The notes below the pieces were generated by a model. It ran no database searches. It worked only from the letters and a program-made list of their open reading frames with translations, and was not told the origin of the DNA. From RGIG5612 sp045601405 (GTDB lineage: Bacteria > Bacillota > Clostridia > Lachnospirales > Lachnospiraceae), in the NCBI GenBank assembly GCA_045601405.1, contig JAZRZO010000071.1, forward strand, positions 1 to 60,073: a DNA stretch of 60,073 bases. Direction: 5' to 3'. Position 1 is the stretch's first letter. Every line of letters starts with the position of its first letter. Of the stretch, positions 45,830 through 54,680 are shown one piece after another. A program made the position numbers and the translations under genes.

Positions 45830-48686
45830 GATAAAGGGCGCATCGGAAAACAACCTTAAAAACATAAACCTGGAGATCCCGCGCAATGAGATGGTGGTAT
45901 TTACCGGGCTTTCGGGCAGCGGCAAGTCGTCTCTGGCGTTTGATACGATATACGCAGAAGGGCAGAGGAGATACATGGAATCCCTTTCCTCTTATGCCCG
46001 TCAGTTCCTTGGTCAGATGGAAAAGCCGAAGGTGGAGGCGATAGAGGGGCTTTCCCCCGCAATATCCATAGACCAGAAAGCAACCAACAGAAACCCGCGC
46101 TCCACGGTGGGCACGGTAACGGAAATACACGACTACCTTCGTCTTTTATACGCCAGAGTAGGCGTTCCGCACTGTCCCGACTGCGGCAGGGAAATCTCAA
46201 AACAGACTGTAGATCAGATGACGGACGCCATCATGTCCCTTCCGGAAGGCACAAGGCTCCAGCTCCTTGCCCCCGTGGTCAGAGGCCGTAAGGGCGAGCA
46301 TGTCAAGCTTTTGGAGTCCGCTAAAAAGTCAGGCTATGTAAGGGCGCGGATAGACGGCATTGTCTATGAGCTGGATGAGGAGATCCGGCTTGAAAAAAAC
46401 ATCAAACACAATATTGATATCGTTGTAGACAGGATAGTAGTTAAGGGAGGAATAAACTCAAGACTTGCCGATTCAATAGAAAACATTCTTCATCAGGCGG
46501 AAGGGCTGATGACGGTTGAGGTGGTGGACTGGCCGAAGGGCGCGAAGAAACCGCCTAAGGGAGAGAAGGCTCTTCCGGTGGACGAAAACAATGAGATCCA
46601 TTTTTCATCCAGTTTTGCATGCCCCGACTGCGGAACAAGCATAGGCGACATAGAGCCGCGGAACTTTTCTTTTAATAACCCGTTTGGGGCATGCCCGTCC
46701 TGCGCGGGCATCGGCTATAAAATGGAGTTTGATCCGGAGCTGATAGTCCCGGATGATACGCTGAGCATCAATAAGGGCGCGATCGCTGCAACCGGCTGGG
46801 CAAGCTCGGGGAAGGAAGGATCATTTACCCATGCTCTGCTGCAGGCAATGGCGGATAAGCATGGCTTCAGCCTGGACACGCCGTTTAAAGAGCTTCCGAA
46901 AAAAATAAAAGACAAGCTCTGGTACGGCGATAACACCTCTGTGGATGTACGTTATTCAGGGCAACGGGGAAGAGGAGTGTACCCCATAGTATTTGAAGGG
47001 CTCCTGGAAAACCTTAACCGCAGATATCGCGAAAGCTCAGATACATTCAAACAGGAGTACGAATCATATATGAGGATAAATCCCTGCGAGGAGTGCGGCG
47101 GCAAAAGGCTGAACAAGCTGAGTCTTGCCGTAACTGTGGGGAATAAAAATATCTTTGACGTTTCGGACATGACGATAAGAGACAGCAAGGCTTTTTTTGA
47201 AAAACTCAAGCTTAACAAAATGCAGATGGAGATAGCCGGTCCCATAATGAAAGAGGTTCATTCAAGACTGGGCTTTCTTCTTGATGTGGGCCTGGAATAT
47301 CTTACGCTTACCCGCTACGCAGCAAGTCTTTCAGGCGGTGAGGCACAGCGGATAAGACTTGCCACACAGATAGGCTCGGGTCTTACGGGTGTGCTTTATA
47401 TACTGGATGAGCCCAGCATAGGCCTTCACCAGAAGGACAACGATAAGCTGCTTGCCACGCTGAAAAAGCTGAGAGATCTGGGAAATACCCTGATAGTCGT
47501 TGAGCACGATGAGGATACCATGCGCCAGTCGGACTATATCGTGGATATCGGTCCCGGAGCCGGCGAGCATGGCGGAGAGGTGGTAGCCTGCGGAACGGCG
47601 GCGGAAATAATCAAATGCAAAAAGTCGATCACAGGTGATTATCTGAGCGGCCGTGTGACCATCCCCGTTCCGGAAGAGCGCAGAAAGCCAAGCGGATGGA
47701 TAGAGGTAAAAGGAGCCAGGGAAAACAATCTAAAAAATATAAATGTTAAGTTTCCTCTGGGCGTGATGACAGCGGTGACCGGTGTTTCCGGCTCCGGAAA
47801 ATCATCACTGGTAAACGAGATACTGTATAAAAGTCTGGCGCGGACGCTTAACAGGGCGCGGACTGTTGCCGGAAGGCATAAAAAGATCGAGGGCGTGGAT
47901 CAGCTTGACAAGGTCATCTGCATAGACCAGAGCCCTATCGGCAGGACACCCCGTTCAAATCCGGCAACATATACGGGAGTTTTTGACCTGATCAGGGATC
48001 TTTTTGCCCAGACACCGGACGCGAAGATGCGCGGCTACAACAAGGGGCGCTTCAGCTTTAATGTCAAGGGCGGCAGATGCGAGGCCTGCGCCGGAGACGG
48101 CATCATCAAAATAGAGATGCACTTCCTTCCGGATGTATATGTTAAATGCAATACCTGCCACGGCATGAGGTATAACAGGGAGACGCTGGACGTAAAATAT
48201 AAAGGCAAAAGCATCTATGATGTTCTGGAGATGACAGTGGAGGAAGCGCTGGAATTCTTTAAAAATGTGCCGAAGATACACAGGAAGATAAAAACTCTTG
48301 ACGAAGTGGGACTTTCCTATATAAAGCTGGGGCAGTCCTCAACCACGCTTTCCGGCGGCGAGGCCCAGAGAGTAAAGCTGGCGACAGAGCTCAGCAGAAG
48401 GCCTACCGGAAAGACGATGTATATTCTGGATGAACCCACGACAGGGCTTCACTTCGCGGATGTTCACAAGCTGGTGATGATCCTGCGGCGCCTTTCCGAA
48501 GGCGGAAACAGCGTTGTGGTGATAGAACACAACCTTGAGGTCATAAAGGTGGCGGATCACATCATAGATATGGGGCCGGACGGCGGTGACAGAGGCGGAG
48601 AGGTTTTCGCCAGCGGCACTCCGGAGGAAGTTGCAAAGCATAAGGGCAGCTATACCGGAGAATACCTTAAAAAATACCTGAAGTAG
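45801..48686 (+). CDS. uvrA: excinuclease ABC subunit A
   Basis: The damage-sensing ABC ATPase of nucleotide excision repair (961 residues). It has two nucleotide-binding domains (Walker A TGLSGSGKSSLAFDT and TGVSGSGKSSLVNEI; signatures LSGGEAQRIRLATQIG and LSGGEAQRVKLATELS) and zinc modules (CPDCG, CPSCAG, CEECGGKR, CEACAGDG, CNTCHG). The start at 45801 (MAAKEQKYIKIKGA) lies inside the end of uvrB, a 29-base overlap; the ATG at 45726 gives an unusual N-terminus and is rejected. Confidence 0.97.
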   Translation: MAAKEQKYIKIKGASENNLKNINLEIPRNEMVVFTGLSGSGKSSLAFDTIYAEGQRRYMESLSSYARQFLGQMEKPKVEAIEGLSPAISIDQKATNRNPRSTVGTVTEIHDYLRLLYARVGVPHCPDCGREISKQTVDQMTDAIMSLPEGTRLQLLAPVVRGRKGEHVKLLESAKKSGYVRARIDGIVYELDEEIRLEKNIKHNIDIVVDRIVVKGGINSRLADSIENILHQAEGLMTVEVVDWPKGAKKPPKGEKALPVDENNEIHFSSSFACPDCGTSIGDIEPRNFSFNNPFGACPSCAGIGYKMEFDPELIVPDDTLSINKGAIAATGWASSGKEGSFTHALLQAMADKHGFSLDTPFKELPKKIKDKLWYGDNTSVDVRYSGQRGRGVYPIVFEGLLENLNRRYRESSDTFKQEYESYMRINPCEECGGKRLNKLSLAVTVGNKNIFDVSDMTIRDSKAFFEKLKLNKMQMEIAGPIMKEVHSRLGFLLDVGLEYLTLTRYAASLSGGEAQRIRLATQIGSGLTGVLYILDEPSIGLHQKDNDKLLATLKKLRDLGNTLIVVEHDEDTMRQSDYIVDIGPGAGEHGGEVVACGTAAEIIKCKKSITGDYLSGRVTIPVPEERRKPSGWIEVKGARENNLKNINVKFPLGVMTAVTGVSGSGKSSLVNEILYKSLARTLNRARTVAGRHKKIEGVDQLDKVICIDQSPIGRTPRSNPATYTGVFDLIRDLFAQTPDAKMRGYNKGRFSFNVKGGRCEACAGDGIIKIEMHFLPDVYVKCNTCHGMRYNRETLDVKYKGKSIYDVLEMTVEEALEFFKNVPKIHRKIKTLDEVGLSYIKLGQSSTTLSGGEAQRVKLATELSRRPTGKTMYILDEPTTGLHFADVHKLVMILRRLSEGGNSVVVIEHNLEVIKVADHIIDMGPDGGDRGGEVFASGTPEEVAKHKGSYTGEYLKKYLK

Positions 48687-48709
48687 ATGAGGGGCGTGTA
48701 GCAACTATG

Positions 48710-49972
48710 TCAAAGGTTTTTTACGAACTCCAGGCCTTTCTTTACAAATGAATTTGCGAATTTCCGGCGGACTTGCCATGCGTAGCGGTTTTCCGGATTA
48801 GTAAATTTAGCATACTCGAAATCAAGGATGTCATTAACATCAATCCCATGCTTATTGAAGAAGTCTCTCATTCCGTCGATAAGACGGAGTCCGGCCTGAA
48901 CAAAGGTGATATTCTCGCCGTCGGGACGCATCATATGAACAGTCTTCAGGTCATAGCGCGCTGCGTTCTTGAAATTCTGCACGGCGTGAACCTGATCCCT
49001 GAGCTCAAAAGGTTCCTCCGGCAGACAGGCATAACAGACAAGAAGCAGCTGCGCGAACAGCACATCACGGATGTCCAGACCGGCCTCAGCCAGCGGGTTG
49101 AGGTCAAACATCCGAAGCTCTATGTGGTCTATGCCGTCTTTCTTCAGCGCGTCCATGTCATAAGCGCCGGCCGGTTTTACCCTTACGGGGTAGTAAAGCT
49201 CAGATGGCTGCATAAGCGCGCCATCAGTCACATATGAATTAATGCTGTCAGTATATTTTTCTATGTCCGAATAATTAAAGATAGGAGTGAACTCATTCCA
49301 GTAGCCCATCTCAGAGCTGCGGACGGAGGCCATGCCGGTGAAGACATCAGTGTCATAAGTGTCCTTTTCAAAATATGAGCTGTCAAGCAGGGGACTTGCC
49401 GCAGTGAGCGCCACAAGGATCCATCCATGGGCGGCCATCTTTTTTGCCAGATCCAGATAAAGCGCGTTCTTATAGGTCTGAAAGTCTTCATCCCCTCCGT
49501 ATCTTTCCTTATTCAGCTTCAGAAGCTCATCAGAAAAAGAGTAGTTAACGTGTATGCCGGAGAAGGTCATCTTATATCGCCCGTACTTAGAGGAGAGATA
49601 TTCCCGGTATCTTGTCTTTTGCTCATCGCCGCCTGTGAACGAGGCGATCGGAATATCCAGCTCGTTGCGGATATAAGGGGGATTGGAAAACGGCCAGAAA
49701 TACTCCTTCTCCGGTAGAGAGGCAAGAGTTTTCCGTATCTTCAGCGTATGGGTCAACAGCTCTTCAACCGCTTCCTCCGCGCTGTTATTGACAGAGGTGT
49801 TTATCTCCGTCTGGTTTTCGCAGAAGTCACGGCCTATGTTTTTGTCGCCTGCAAAGGGATGGGGCGAGTGGGAAAACCTGCCGTTCTCAAGCACCCGCAG
49901 CCCCTCTTTCTCCAGGCCGAAGCATCCGTCGAAAAGATGTTCCCTTATATCTTTATCTTCTATGTGTAGCAT
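48710..49972 (-). CDS. gshA: glutamate-cysteine ligase
   Basis: Joins glutamate and cysteine to gamma-glutamylcysteine, the first step to glutathione. The pattern is that of the GshA part of Gram-positive proteins: FGLEKEGLRVLENGRFS, DFCENQTEINT, MTFSGIHVNYSFSDELL and HIELRMFDLNPLAEAGLDIRD. At 420 residues it lacks the ATP-grasp (GshB-like) half of the fused GshF/GshAB enzymes, and no separate gshB is in the window. AAAGGGGA precedes the ATG. It converges on uvrA with no clear terminator between. Confidence 0.85.
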   Translation of the reverse strand: MLHIEDKDIREHLFDGCFGLEKEGLRVLENGRFSHSPHPFAGDKNIGRDFCENQTEINTSVNNSAEEAVEELLTHTLKIRKTLASLPEKEYFWPFSNPPYIRNELDIPIASFTGGDEQKTRYREYLSSKYGRYKMTFSGIHVNYSFSDELLKLNKERYGGDEDFQTYKNALYLDLAKKMAAHGWILVALTAASPLLDSSYFEKDTYDTDVFTGMASVRSSEMGYWNEFTPIFNYSDIEKYTDSINSYVTDGALMQPSELYYPVRVKPAGAYDMDALKKDGIDHIELRMFDLNPLAEAGLDIRDVLFAQLLLVCYACLPEEPFELRDQVHAVQNFKNAARYDLKTVHMMRPDGENITFVQAGLRLIDGMRDFFNKHGIDVNDILDFEYAKFTNPENRYAWQVRRKFANSFVKKGLEFVKNL

Positions 49973-50162
49973 ACAAGATCCCCTTTATAAGAAATCTTTC
50001 CTCTATATTTTAACATATACAGGCATATTTAACATAATAAGGTGCGTATAAAACATAGAGATGTTCTGTCCGACCGGGCACACCGGAAAACATACAAAAT
50101 GCAAATATGTTTTTAATATGTGCAATCATCAAAGAAAGCTTTAAAAACAGGGAATTTTAAGG

Positions 50163-50518
50163 TGTATTCGCATTTTTCGCGGCTGAAGGAACGCCGTAAA
50201 CAGATAGGGGGAACTCTCTCCGGCGGCGAGCAGCAGATGCTTGCGATGGGGCGTGCGATGATGTCCGTTCCGAAGCTTCTTATGCTGGATGAGCCGTCCA
50301 TGGGGCTTGCGCCTATACTGGTAGAGGAGATATTCAACATCATCCGGGATCTTCACGACACGGGAACCACCATCCTCCTGGTTGAACAGAATGCCCAGAT
50401 GGCGCTTTCAATAGCGGACCGCGCATATGTGCTTGAATCCGGCAGGATAACCTTAAGCGGTACCGGCACGGAACTCATTAAATCCGAACAGGTACAGCAA
50501 GCTTACCTGGGCGGGTGA
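50163..50518 (+). pseudogene. livF C-terminal remnant
   Basis: Only the C-terminal half of a branched-chain amino-acid ABC ATPase (LivF) remains. Homology begins at VYSHFSRLKERRKQIGGTLS and continues through the signature GTLSGGEQQMLAMGRAMM, Walker B LLMLDEPSMGLAP, and a normal end (QVQQAYLGG). The Walker A half and the rest of a liv operon are absent. Sequence left of about 50160 is AT-rich and unrelated. The 49973-50162 gap shows nothing I can support. Confidence 0.85.
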
Positions 50519-50539
50519 TATAAATCAAATACATAACAT

Positions 50540-50587
50540 AGGTGAATTAGATATGAGACTCTCATCACCTTCTCCCCCCTCCGGGGG
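50540..50587. other. paired hairpins downstream of the livF remnant
   Basis: AGGTGA (50540) pairs with TCACCT (50570) around the palindrome ATGAGACTCTCAT, and next to it CCCCC pairs with GGGGG over TCC (50575-50587). Neither is followed by a T run, so they may be the old livF terminator region or an insertion-sequence end. Confidence 0.35.
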
Positions 50588-50663
50588 ATGTTGTATAAAT
50601 AAAGTTGGCACCCTTCTCTCAAAGATTATGTATATAATAAAGAGAAACAAGGAGATGCTAACA

Positions 50664-50909
50664 ATGGCACGAAATCAGCGTAGTTACGATCCCGAGTATA
50701 AAGCTCAGGCAGTAAAACCTGCCCGGGAAATGGGCTCCTGCAAAAAAGCAGCTGATGAACTATGTATATCGCCTAATACTCTTCACGGCCGGATTAAGGG
50801 CGATATAAGCCTAAGCGTAAACCTAACGGTATTACTAAAGCAGACCGTAGTGCAGGTAAATCGGATAAAGACCCGTTCAAAGAAAATATTGATGATATAT
50901 GGAAAATAA
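50664..50909 (+). mobile_element. IS3-like transposase OrfA remnant
   Basis: AAGGAG precedes MARNQRSYDPEYKAQAVKPA, then SCKKAADELCISPNTLHGRI, the helix-turn-helix of IS3-family OrfA. After GRIKG the frame loses similarity. A -1 shift there opens another frame of about 50 codons (PKRKPNGITKADRSAGKSDK onward, to 50961), so the gene is frameshifted. OrfB and clear terminal inverted repeats are missing. Confidence 0.6.
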
Positions 50910-51006
50910 GTATTGAAAACACCTTTTTTGAGGGAAAGAAAGTTTATTCAAAAACAAATTAATGAACAATCAAAATATTAAAAACAATATGGAGGGTAAA
51001 TTTATT

Positions 51007-51633
51007 ATGAAATGGTTTGAAAATATCTTTACGAAAACAAAATTGATGATTATTAGCGGAATTTTAAGCATTGTGGGATACTTTGTCCTCGCTTGTATCA
51101 GCATTATCACTTCTGCTCATTTGACGGAACAGTATTTGATACTTGCCGTTCTATCAACATTGCTACTGATTAGCTATAAAAAAGGAGAGACATCCTGCCA
51201 GAAAGCCCTTGTTGGAGCAATCCTGGGAGTATTGATGTACGCTTATTGGAGTATCATGGCGGGATTTATTGAAGCTGAGAAAAATTCTATAGGTTACCTG
51301 GAACTTTTTATGACGATTTTTCTAACAATTATGTTTATCAATCACCTCCTTTTACAGATAGATCACAAAGGAGATTCCAAGATAATTTATGTAAGCCAGA
51401 TTATGTTGGTTATTGCCATTCTTCTACAAATTGCAGAAACGTTGGCTCAAATATGCAACAATCAAATGTACTACATGGTATTAAACAGCTTTAGTTTACT
51501 CAGTACTGTAACTATGATTTCCTGTATAGAATCGCGAATTCAGAAATATAAGGCAAAACGTTCAGATGCAATGAAAGCCGGAATATGGACGGAAGAAGAA
51601 CGTCAAAAGAGCAAGAAAATCTTTAAGTTATGA
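51007..51633 (+). CDS. hypothetical membrane protein
   Basis: A 208-residue protein with about six hydrophobic segments (LMIISGILSIVGYFVLACIS, YLILAVLSTLLLISY, ALVGAILGVLMYAYWSIM, LFMTIFLTIMFINHLLL, IIYVSQIMLVIAILLQI, MVLNSFSLLSTVTMISCI) and a short charged tail (WTEEERQKSKKIFKL). I do not recognise the family. The start at 51007 is chosen because GGAGGG lies 8 bases upstream. Base composition is clearly more AT-rich than the housekeeping genes, suggesting recent transfer with the next gene. Confidence 0.7.
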   Translation: MKWFENIFTKTKLMIISGILSIVGYFVLACISIITSAHLTEQYLILAVLSTLLLISYKKGETSCQKALVGAILGVLMYAYWSIMAGFIEAEKNSIGYLELFMTIFLTIMFINHLLLQIDHKGDSKIIYVSQIMLVIAILLQIAETLAQICNNQMYYMVLNSFSLLSTVTMISCIESRIQKYKAKRSDAMKAGIWTEEERQKSKKIFKL

Positions 51634-51679
51634 TTGAAATGCCGTTTTTTGACAGTTCCTATGACAATGTAATTGGAAA

Positions 51680-52357
51680 ATGAAAGCTATCGAAAAATTA
51701 TTATTTAAAAAACGCGATGAAGAATATGCGGCTTTTCAGGCAAAGCTAACTCCTACTGTAGATAAGAAGTTTTTTATCGGGGTTCGTGTTCCTGAGGTAA
51801 GAAAGCTCGCTAAGCAACTTAAAGATGAACCTATTGCAATAAAATTTCTTAAGGAGTTGCCACATAAATATTATGATGAAAACATGCTGCATGGTTTATT
51901 GGTTTCGGAAATAAAAGATTATGATAAGGCAATTGAAGAAACAGATAGGTTTTTACCTTTTGTAGATAATTGGGCTGTGTGTGATATCATGTCACCAAAG
52001 GTCTTTAAAAAGCATAAACCGGAGTTAATAAGGAAAATAAAAGAATGGGTAAAATCAAAAGAAACATATATAATAAGATTTGGTGTAGAGATGCTTATGA
52101 GCCATTTTCTTGATGACGATTTTAATCCGGAATATCTTGAAATTCCAGCGAAGATAAAAAATGATGAATATTATGTAAAAATGATGATTGCATGGTTTTT
52201 CGCAACAGCACTTGCTAAGCAGTGGGATAGTACAATTTGTTATATCGAAAATAAAAAACTCGAAACATGGACACATAATAAAACTATTCAAAAAGCAATT
52301 GAAAGCTATCGTATAACAGATGAGCAGAAAGCATATCTACGCACATTAAAAATTTGA
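51680..52357 (+). CDS. DNA alkylation repair protein (AlkD-like)
   Basis: A HEAT-like repeat glycosylase family protein of 225 residues. Typical motifs are FIGVRVPEVRKLAKQL near residue 32, YYDENMLHGLLVSEIKDY, FVDNWAVCDIMSPKVF and YIIRFGVEMLMSHFL; Trp and Asp residues in the third and fourth fit the DNA-lesion face. Members remove alkylated bases, though some are inactive. AT-rich like its neighbour, and with only a weak ribosome site, so likely horizontally acquired. Confidence 0.85.
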   Translation: MKAIEKLLFKKRDEEYAAFQAKLTPTVDKKFFIGVRVPEVRKLAKQLKDEPIAIKFLKELPHKYYDENMLHGLLVSEIKDYDKAIEETDRFLPFVDNWAVCDIMSPKVFKKHKPELIRKIKEWVKSKETYIIRFGVEMLMSHFLDDDFNPEYLEIPAKIKNDEYYVKMMIAWFFATALAKQWDSTICYIENKKLETWTHNKTIQKAIESYRITDEQKAYLRTLKI

Positions 52358-52415
52358 TAATTTTTTATATGTCTTATAGTCATTTGCGCATTAGAATAAT
52401 TGTAAAGGGGAAAAT

Positions 52416-52580
52416 ATGAAAGCACAAAAACTGTTTTTAGGAAATATTGTAACCATGGATGAGCAGCAAACACGCGCAAAGGCAATGGTGGTTCAGGATG
52501 GAAAAATTGAATTCGTTGGTTCAAAAGAAGATGCCCTATCATTTGTTGATTCTGATACGGAAGTAATTGATTTAGAATCA
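52416..52580 (+). pseudogene. amidohydrolase (YtcJ-like), cut by the prophage
   Basis: The first 54 codons (KLFLGNIVTMDEQQTRAKAM, VVQDGKIEFVGSKEDA, TEVIDLE) are the N-terminal beta-sandwich of an amidohydrolase family 3 protein. Normal homologues continue with a PGFxDxH metal motif; here the sequence turns at once into the reverse complement of the phage integrase end. The rest of the gene should lie beyond the prophage, outside this window. Confidence 0.75.
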
Positions 52581-52606
52581 AGCTACTATCCCTACAAATT
52601 AAGGCT
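52581..52606. other. probable left prophage junction (attL area)
   Basis: The short stretch between the end of amidohydrolase homology and the integrase stop must contain the left attachment site. The right end is not in the window, so the core repeat cannot be identified. Confidence 0.4.
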
Positions 52607-53719
52607 TTATGCGGTGTGGGAGACCACAGGGAGACCAATGTTCTTTTTTGAATCGTTCAGAAGAGCTCTTAATTTTTCGAGATCTTCGTGCTCTTCATTG
52701 ATGTGCGTATATCTACTTAAGTATATTTCTTCGCTGTGGCCCATAATGGCAGCAGCCTTTTTGGTGGAGATCATCCCCGGAACTACAGCATTGTAGTACA
52801 GCCAGGTCGCATAGGTGTGCCGGAATGAGTAGAGCGACAGGCCGTTCAGTATGCTCAGCTGATCCGTTCCGCCGAGAGCGCGATTAACCTCAGAGAGTAT
52901 GCGATAGGATAACTGATTGAACATTGCCTTGGTGAATGGAGCGCCGTCACGAGTAATAACGAATAGACCGAGCTTCTTCTCACTTTCGAGCCTGTCTGCT
53001 AATTTCTTCGGTATCGGCACCAGGCGCTTGGTGTGCGTCTTTGTATCCTTAACTTTAGCAATGTTATGGTCGAACTCAAAAGCCCGCTGTACGGTGATCG
53101 TGAGAGCCTGAGCGTCAATATCGGTCCATTGCAGCGCCAGCACTTCCGAAGGACGCATGCCGGTGTTCTTAAGAATTGCAACATAAAGGTCATCCAATGG
53201 CTGAAACTTACACTTATTGATCTTTTCCATTTCTGCATCAGTAATAAATCTCCGCTCTTTACATTTGTATTCAGGGATTTCGATGTCTTTTGCAATGTTA
53301 AACGGGGGAAGGATGCCATCGCGTATGGCAGCATTATATATCTGCTTCAATGTCAGCTTTAGCTGTTGGCAGGAACGCGGATGATTGATGTGTTTGTTTA
53401 TGATTGATTGAAGGTCTGATGCAGTTACTTCTCGCAATGGCTTATTATCTATTGCGTCGCATTTAGCAAGAGCATAGTGGTACATGCTCTGCGTCTGTAG
53501 CGAAGTGTTGCTTTTATAGATCTTTATCCACTGCTTTGCGTATGCGCCGAATGTGACGGCCGAAGGATTCCGGACAAGCTCATATTCTTTCTTGGCCTCA
53601 AACTTTAGCCGGTCGAACTCCGGCTTTGTGTCAGCGCAAATAAATTTCCGGATCCGCTTTCCGTCCGGTGCTGTTCCGAGTGTCATGTATTCTTCATACT
53701 TTCGTTTCTTTCGTGGCAT
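52607..53719 (-). CDS. int: phage tyrosine integrase
   Basis: A 370-residue site-specific recombinase. The N-terminal arm- and core-binding domains (VTFGAYAKQWIKIYKSNTSL) precede the catalytic domain with Arg189 (TGMRPSEVLALQ), Arg300-His301 (LYSFRHTYATWLYY), His328 (IMGHSEE) and the nucleophile Tyr337 (LSRYTHI). The first His of the usual HxxR box is Tyr here. GGAAGGAGG precedes the ATG. It abuts the interrupted amidohydrolase gene. Confidence 0.95.
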   Translation of the reverse strand: MPRKKRKYEEYMTLGTAPDGKRIRKFICADTKPEFDRLKFEAKKEYELVRNPSAVTFGAYAKQWIKIYKSNTSLQTQSMYHYALAKCDAIDNKPLREVTASDLQSIINKHINHPRSCQQLKLTLKQIYNAAIRDGILPPFNIAKDIEIPEYKCKERRFITDAEMEKINKCKFQPLDDLYVAILKNTGMRPSEVLALQWTDIDAQALTITVQRAFEFDHNIAKVKDTKTHTKRLVPIPKKLADRLESEKKLGLFVITRDGAPFTKAMFNQLSYRILSEVNRALGGTDQLSILNGLSLYSFRHTYATWLYYNAVVPGMISTKKAAAIMGHSEEIYLSRYTHINEEHEDLEKLRALLNDSKKNIGLPVVSHTA

Positions 53720-53738
53720 AATCCCTCCTTCCGTGACG

Positions 53739-53781
53739 ATCTCGCGATTTAGTTGACTGAATCACGAGATTTAGTTGACTG
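53739..53781. repeat. repeats upstream of int
   Basis: Two exact copies of GATTTAGTTGACTG (53746-53759 and 53768-53781) lie 22 bp apart, two helical turns. They overlap an inverted repeat, ATCTCGCGATT (53739-53749) with AATCACGAGAT (53760-53770). The position in front of int suggests arm-type binding sites or an operator. Confidence 0.55.
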
Positions 53782-53793
53782 TTTATACTATCG

Positions 53794-54207
53794 TTACTTC
53801 ATCATCGTTGTGATAACATTTATTATTCCTATTATTGTAGCAAGGGGAGAGAGGACGTACTGTGTTGCAAGGACAAAATCCTCACTTGCTTCTTTAACAC
53901 GAATCTTATGAGTGAGCACAAACGATCCTGTAATCATCGCACCAAATATTACGGCTTTGATCAGTAATCCGCCATCAAAACTCCTAATCATTCCACTTAT
54001 GCAAAAGAATAATGCAGAAATAGAAATCGCACTAAAACAGACCCGGAAGAAATCGAACCATGCCATTGTTTCTTTAGGATCATTTTCTTTCGGACCATAC
54101 ATCATGAAAATGCAAAACATCGTTAGCCATATATACGAAGTGACAATTACTGCATAAACTGTTTGATTCATTACAGCTTTCTCGGCAGTTTCAAGAATCG
54201 CTATCAT
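53794..54207 (-). CDS. phage membrane protein of unknown function
   Basis: A 137-residue protein with four hydrophobic segments (AVIVTSYIWLTMFCIFMMYG, VCFSAISISALFFCISGMI, LIKAVIFGAMITGSFVLT, LSPLATIIGIINVITTM). It is encoded directly after the repressor with a 4-base overlap, so it is expressed in the lysogen. A superinfection-exclusion or lysogenic-conversion role is possible from position only. Confidence 0.65.
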   Translation of the reverse strand: MIAILETAEKAVMNQTVYAVIVTSYIWLTMFCIFMMYGPKENDPKETMAWFDFFRVCFSAISISALFFCISGMIRSFDGGLLIKAVIFGAMITGSFVLTHKIRVKEASEDFVLATQYVLSPLATIIGIINVITTMMK

Positions 54208-54671
54208 CTTTCTGCTGCTCCTTTCTTATACTTGTCTTTAATGTCCTCTGCATACTGGATTAGTTTTCTTATTCCTTCGTCGTTCATTTCAACAGCAATC
54301 TCGTTCAGCCTTGCAATCAACTGCGACGCAGGTTGTTTGATCATGGAATCCAACAAGTCAACAGCACCGTTCAGATCATTTTCTTTTGCAGTAAGATATA
54401 ACGTGTTGAATGCTGCGATATCTTTGGGCGGCTCTTCCATTGGCACGTCGAATCCCATAACCCACATTGGGTTCACGCTGAAAGCATCTCCTATTTTAGC
54501 AGCTGTGATGTTGCTCGGCGCATTTGTCCTGTTAACATATTGAGATATAGAAGACTTCCCGATTCCGGTCCTTCTTGAAAACTCCATCCTGTTGCCGCCG
54601 CAGAAGTTGTCAATGATATATCTAACTCGGTCTTGAGATTTCTTTTCAATAGTTTTTGCATCCTGTTTCAT
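54204..54671 (-). CDS. CI-like phage repressor
   Basis: A 155-residue protein with an XRE-type helix-turn-helix (MEFSRRTGIGKSSISQYVNR, NITAAKIGDAFSVNPMWVMG) and a helical C-terminal part without the Ser-Lys peptidase of LexA-like repressors. The start at 54671 is chosen because AAGGAGG lies 9 bases before it; the ATG at 54680 would touch the ribosome site. Divergent from the Cro-like gene, with operators between. Confidence 0.85.
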   Translation of the reverse strand: MKQDAKTIEKKSQDRVRYIIDNFCGGNRMEFSRRTGIGKSSISQYVNRTNAPSNITAAKIGDAFSVNPMWVMGFDVPMEEPPKDIAAFNTLYLTAKENDLNGAVDLLDSMIKQPASQLIARLNEIAVEMNDEGIRKLIQYAEDIKDKYKKGAAER

Positions 54672-54680
54672 TTTTTTCAT

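Noticed and set aside
45311..45976. Minus-strand open frame over the uvrB-uvrA junction
   Set aside because: It is antisense to two certain genes and has no family resemblance.
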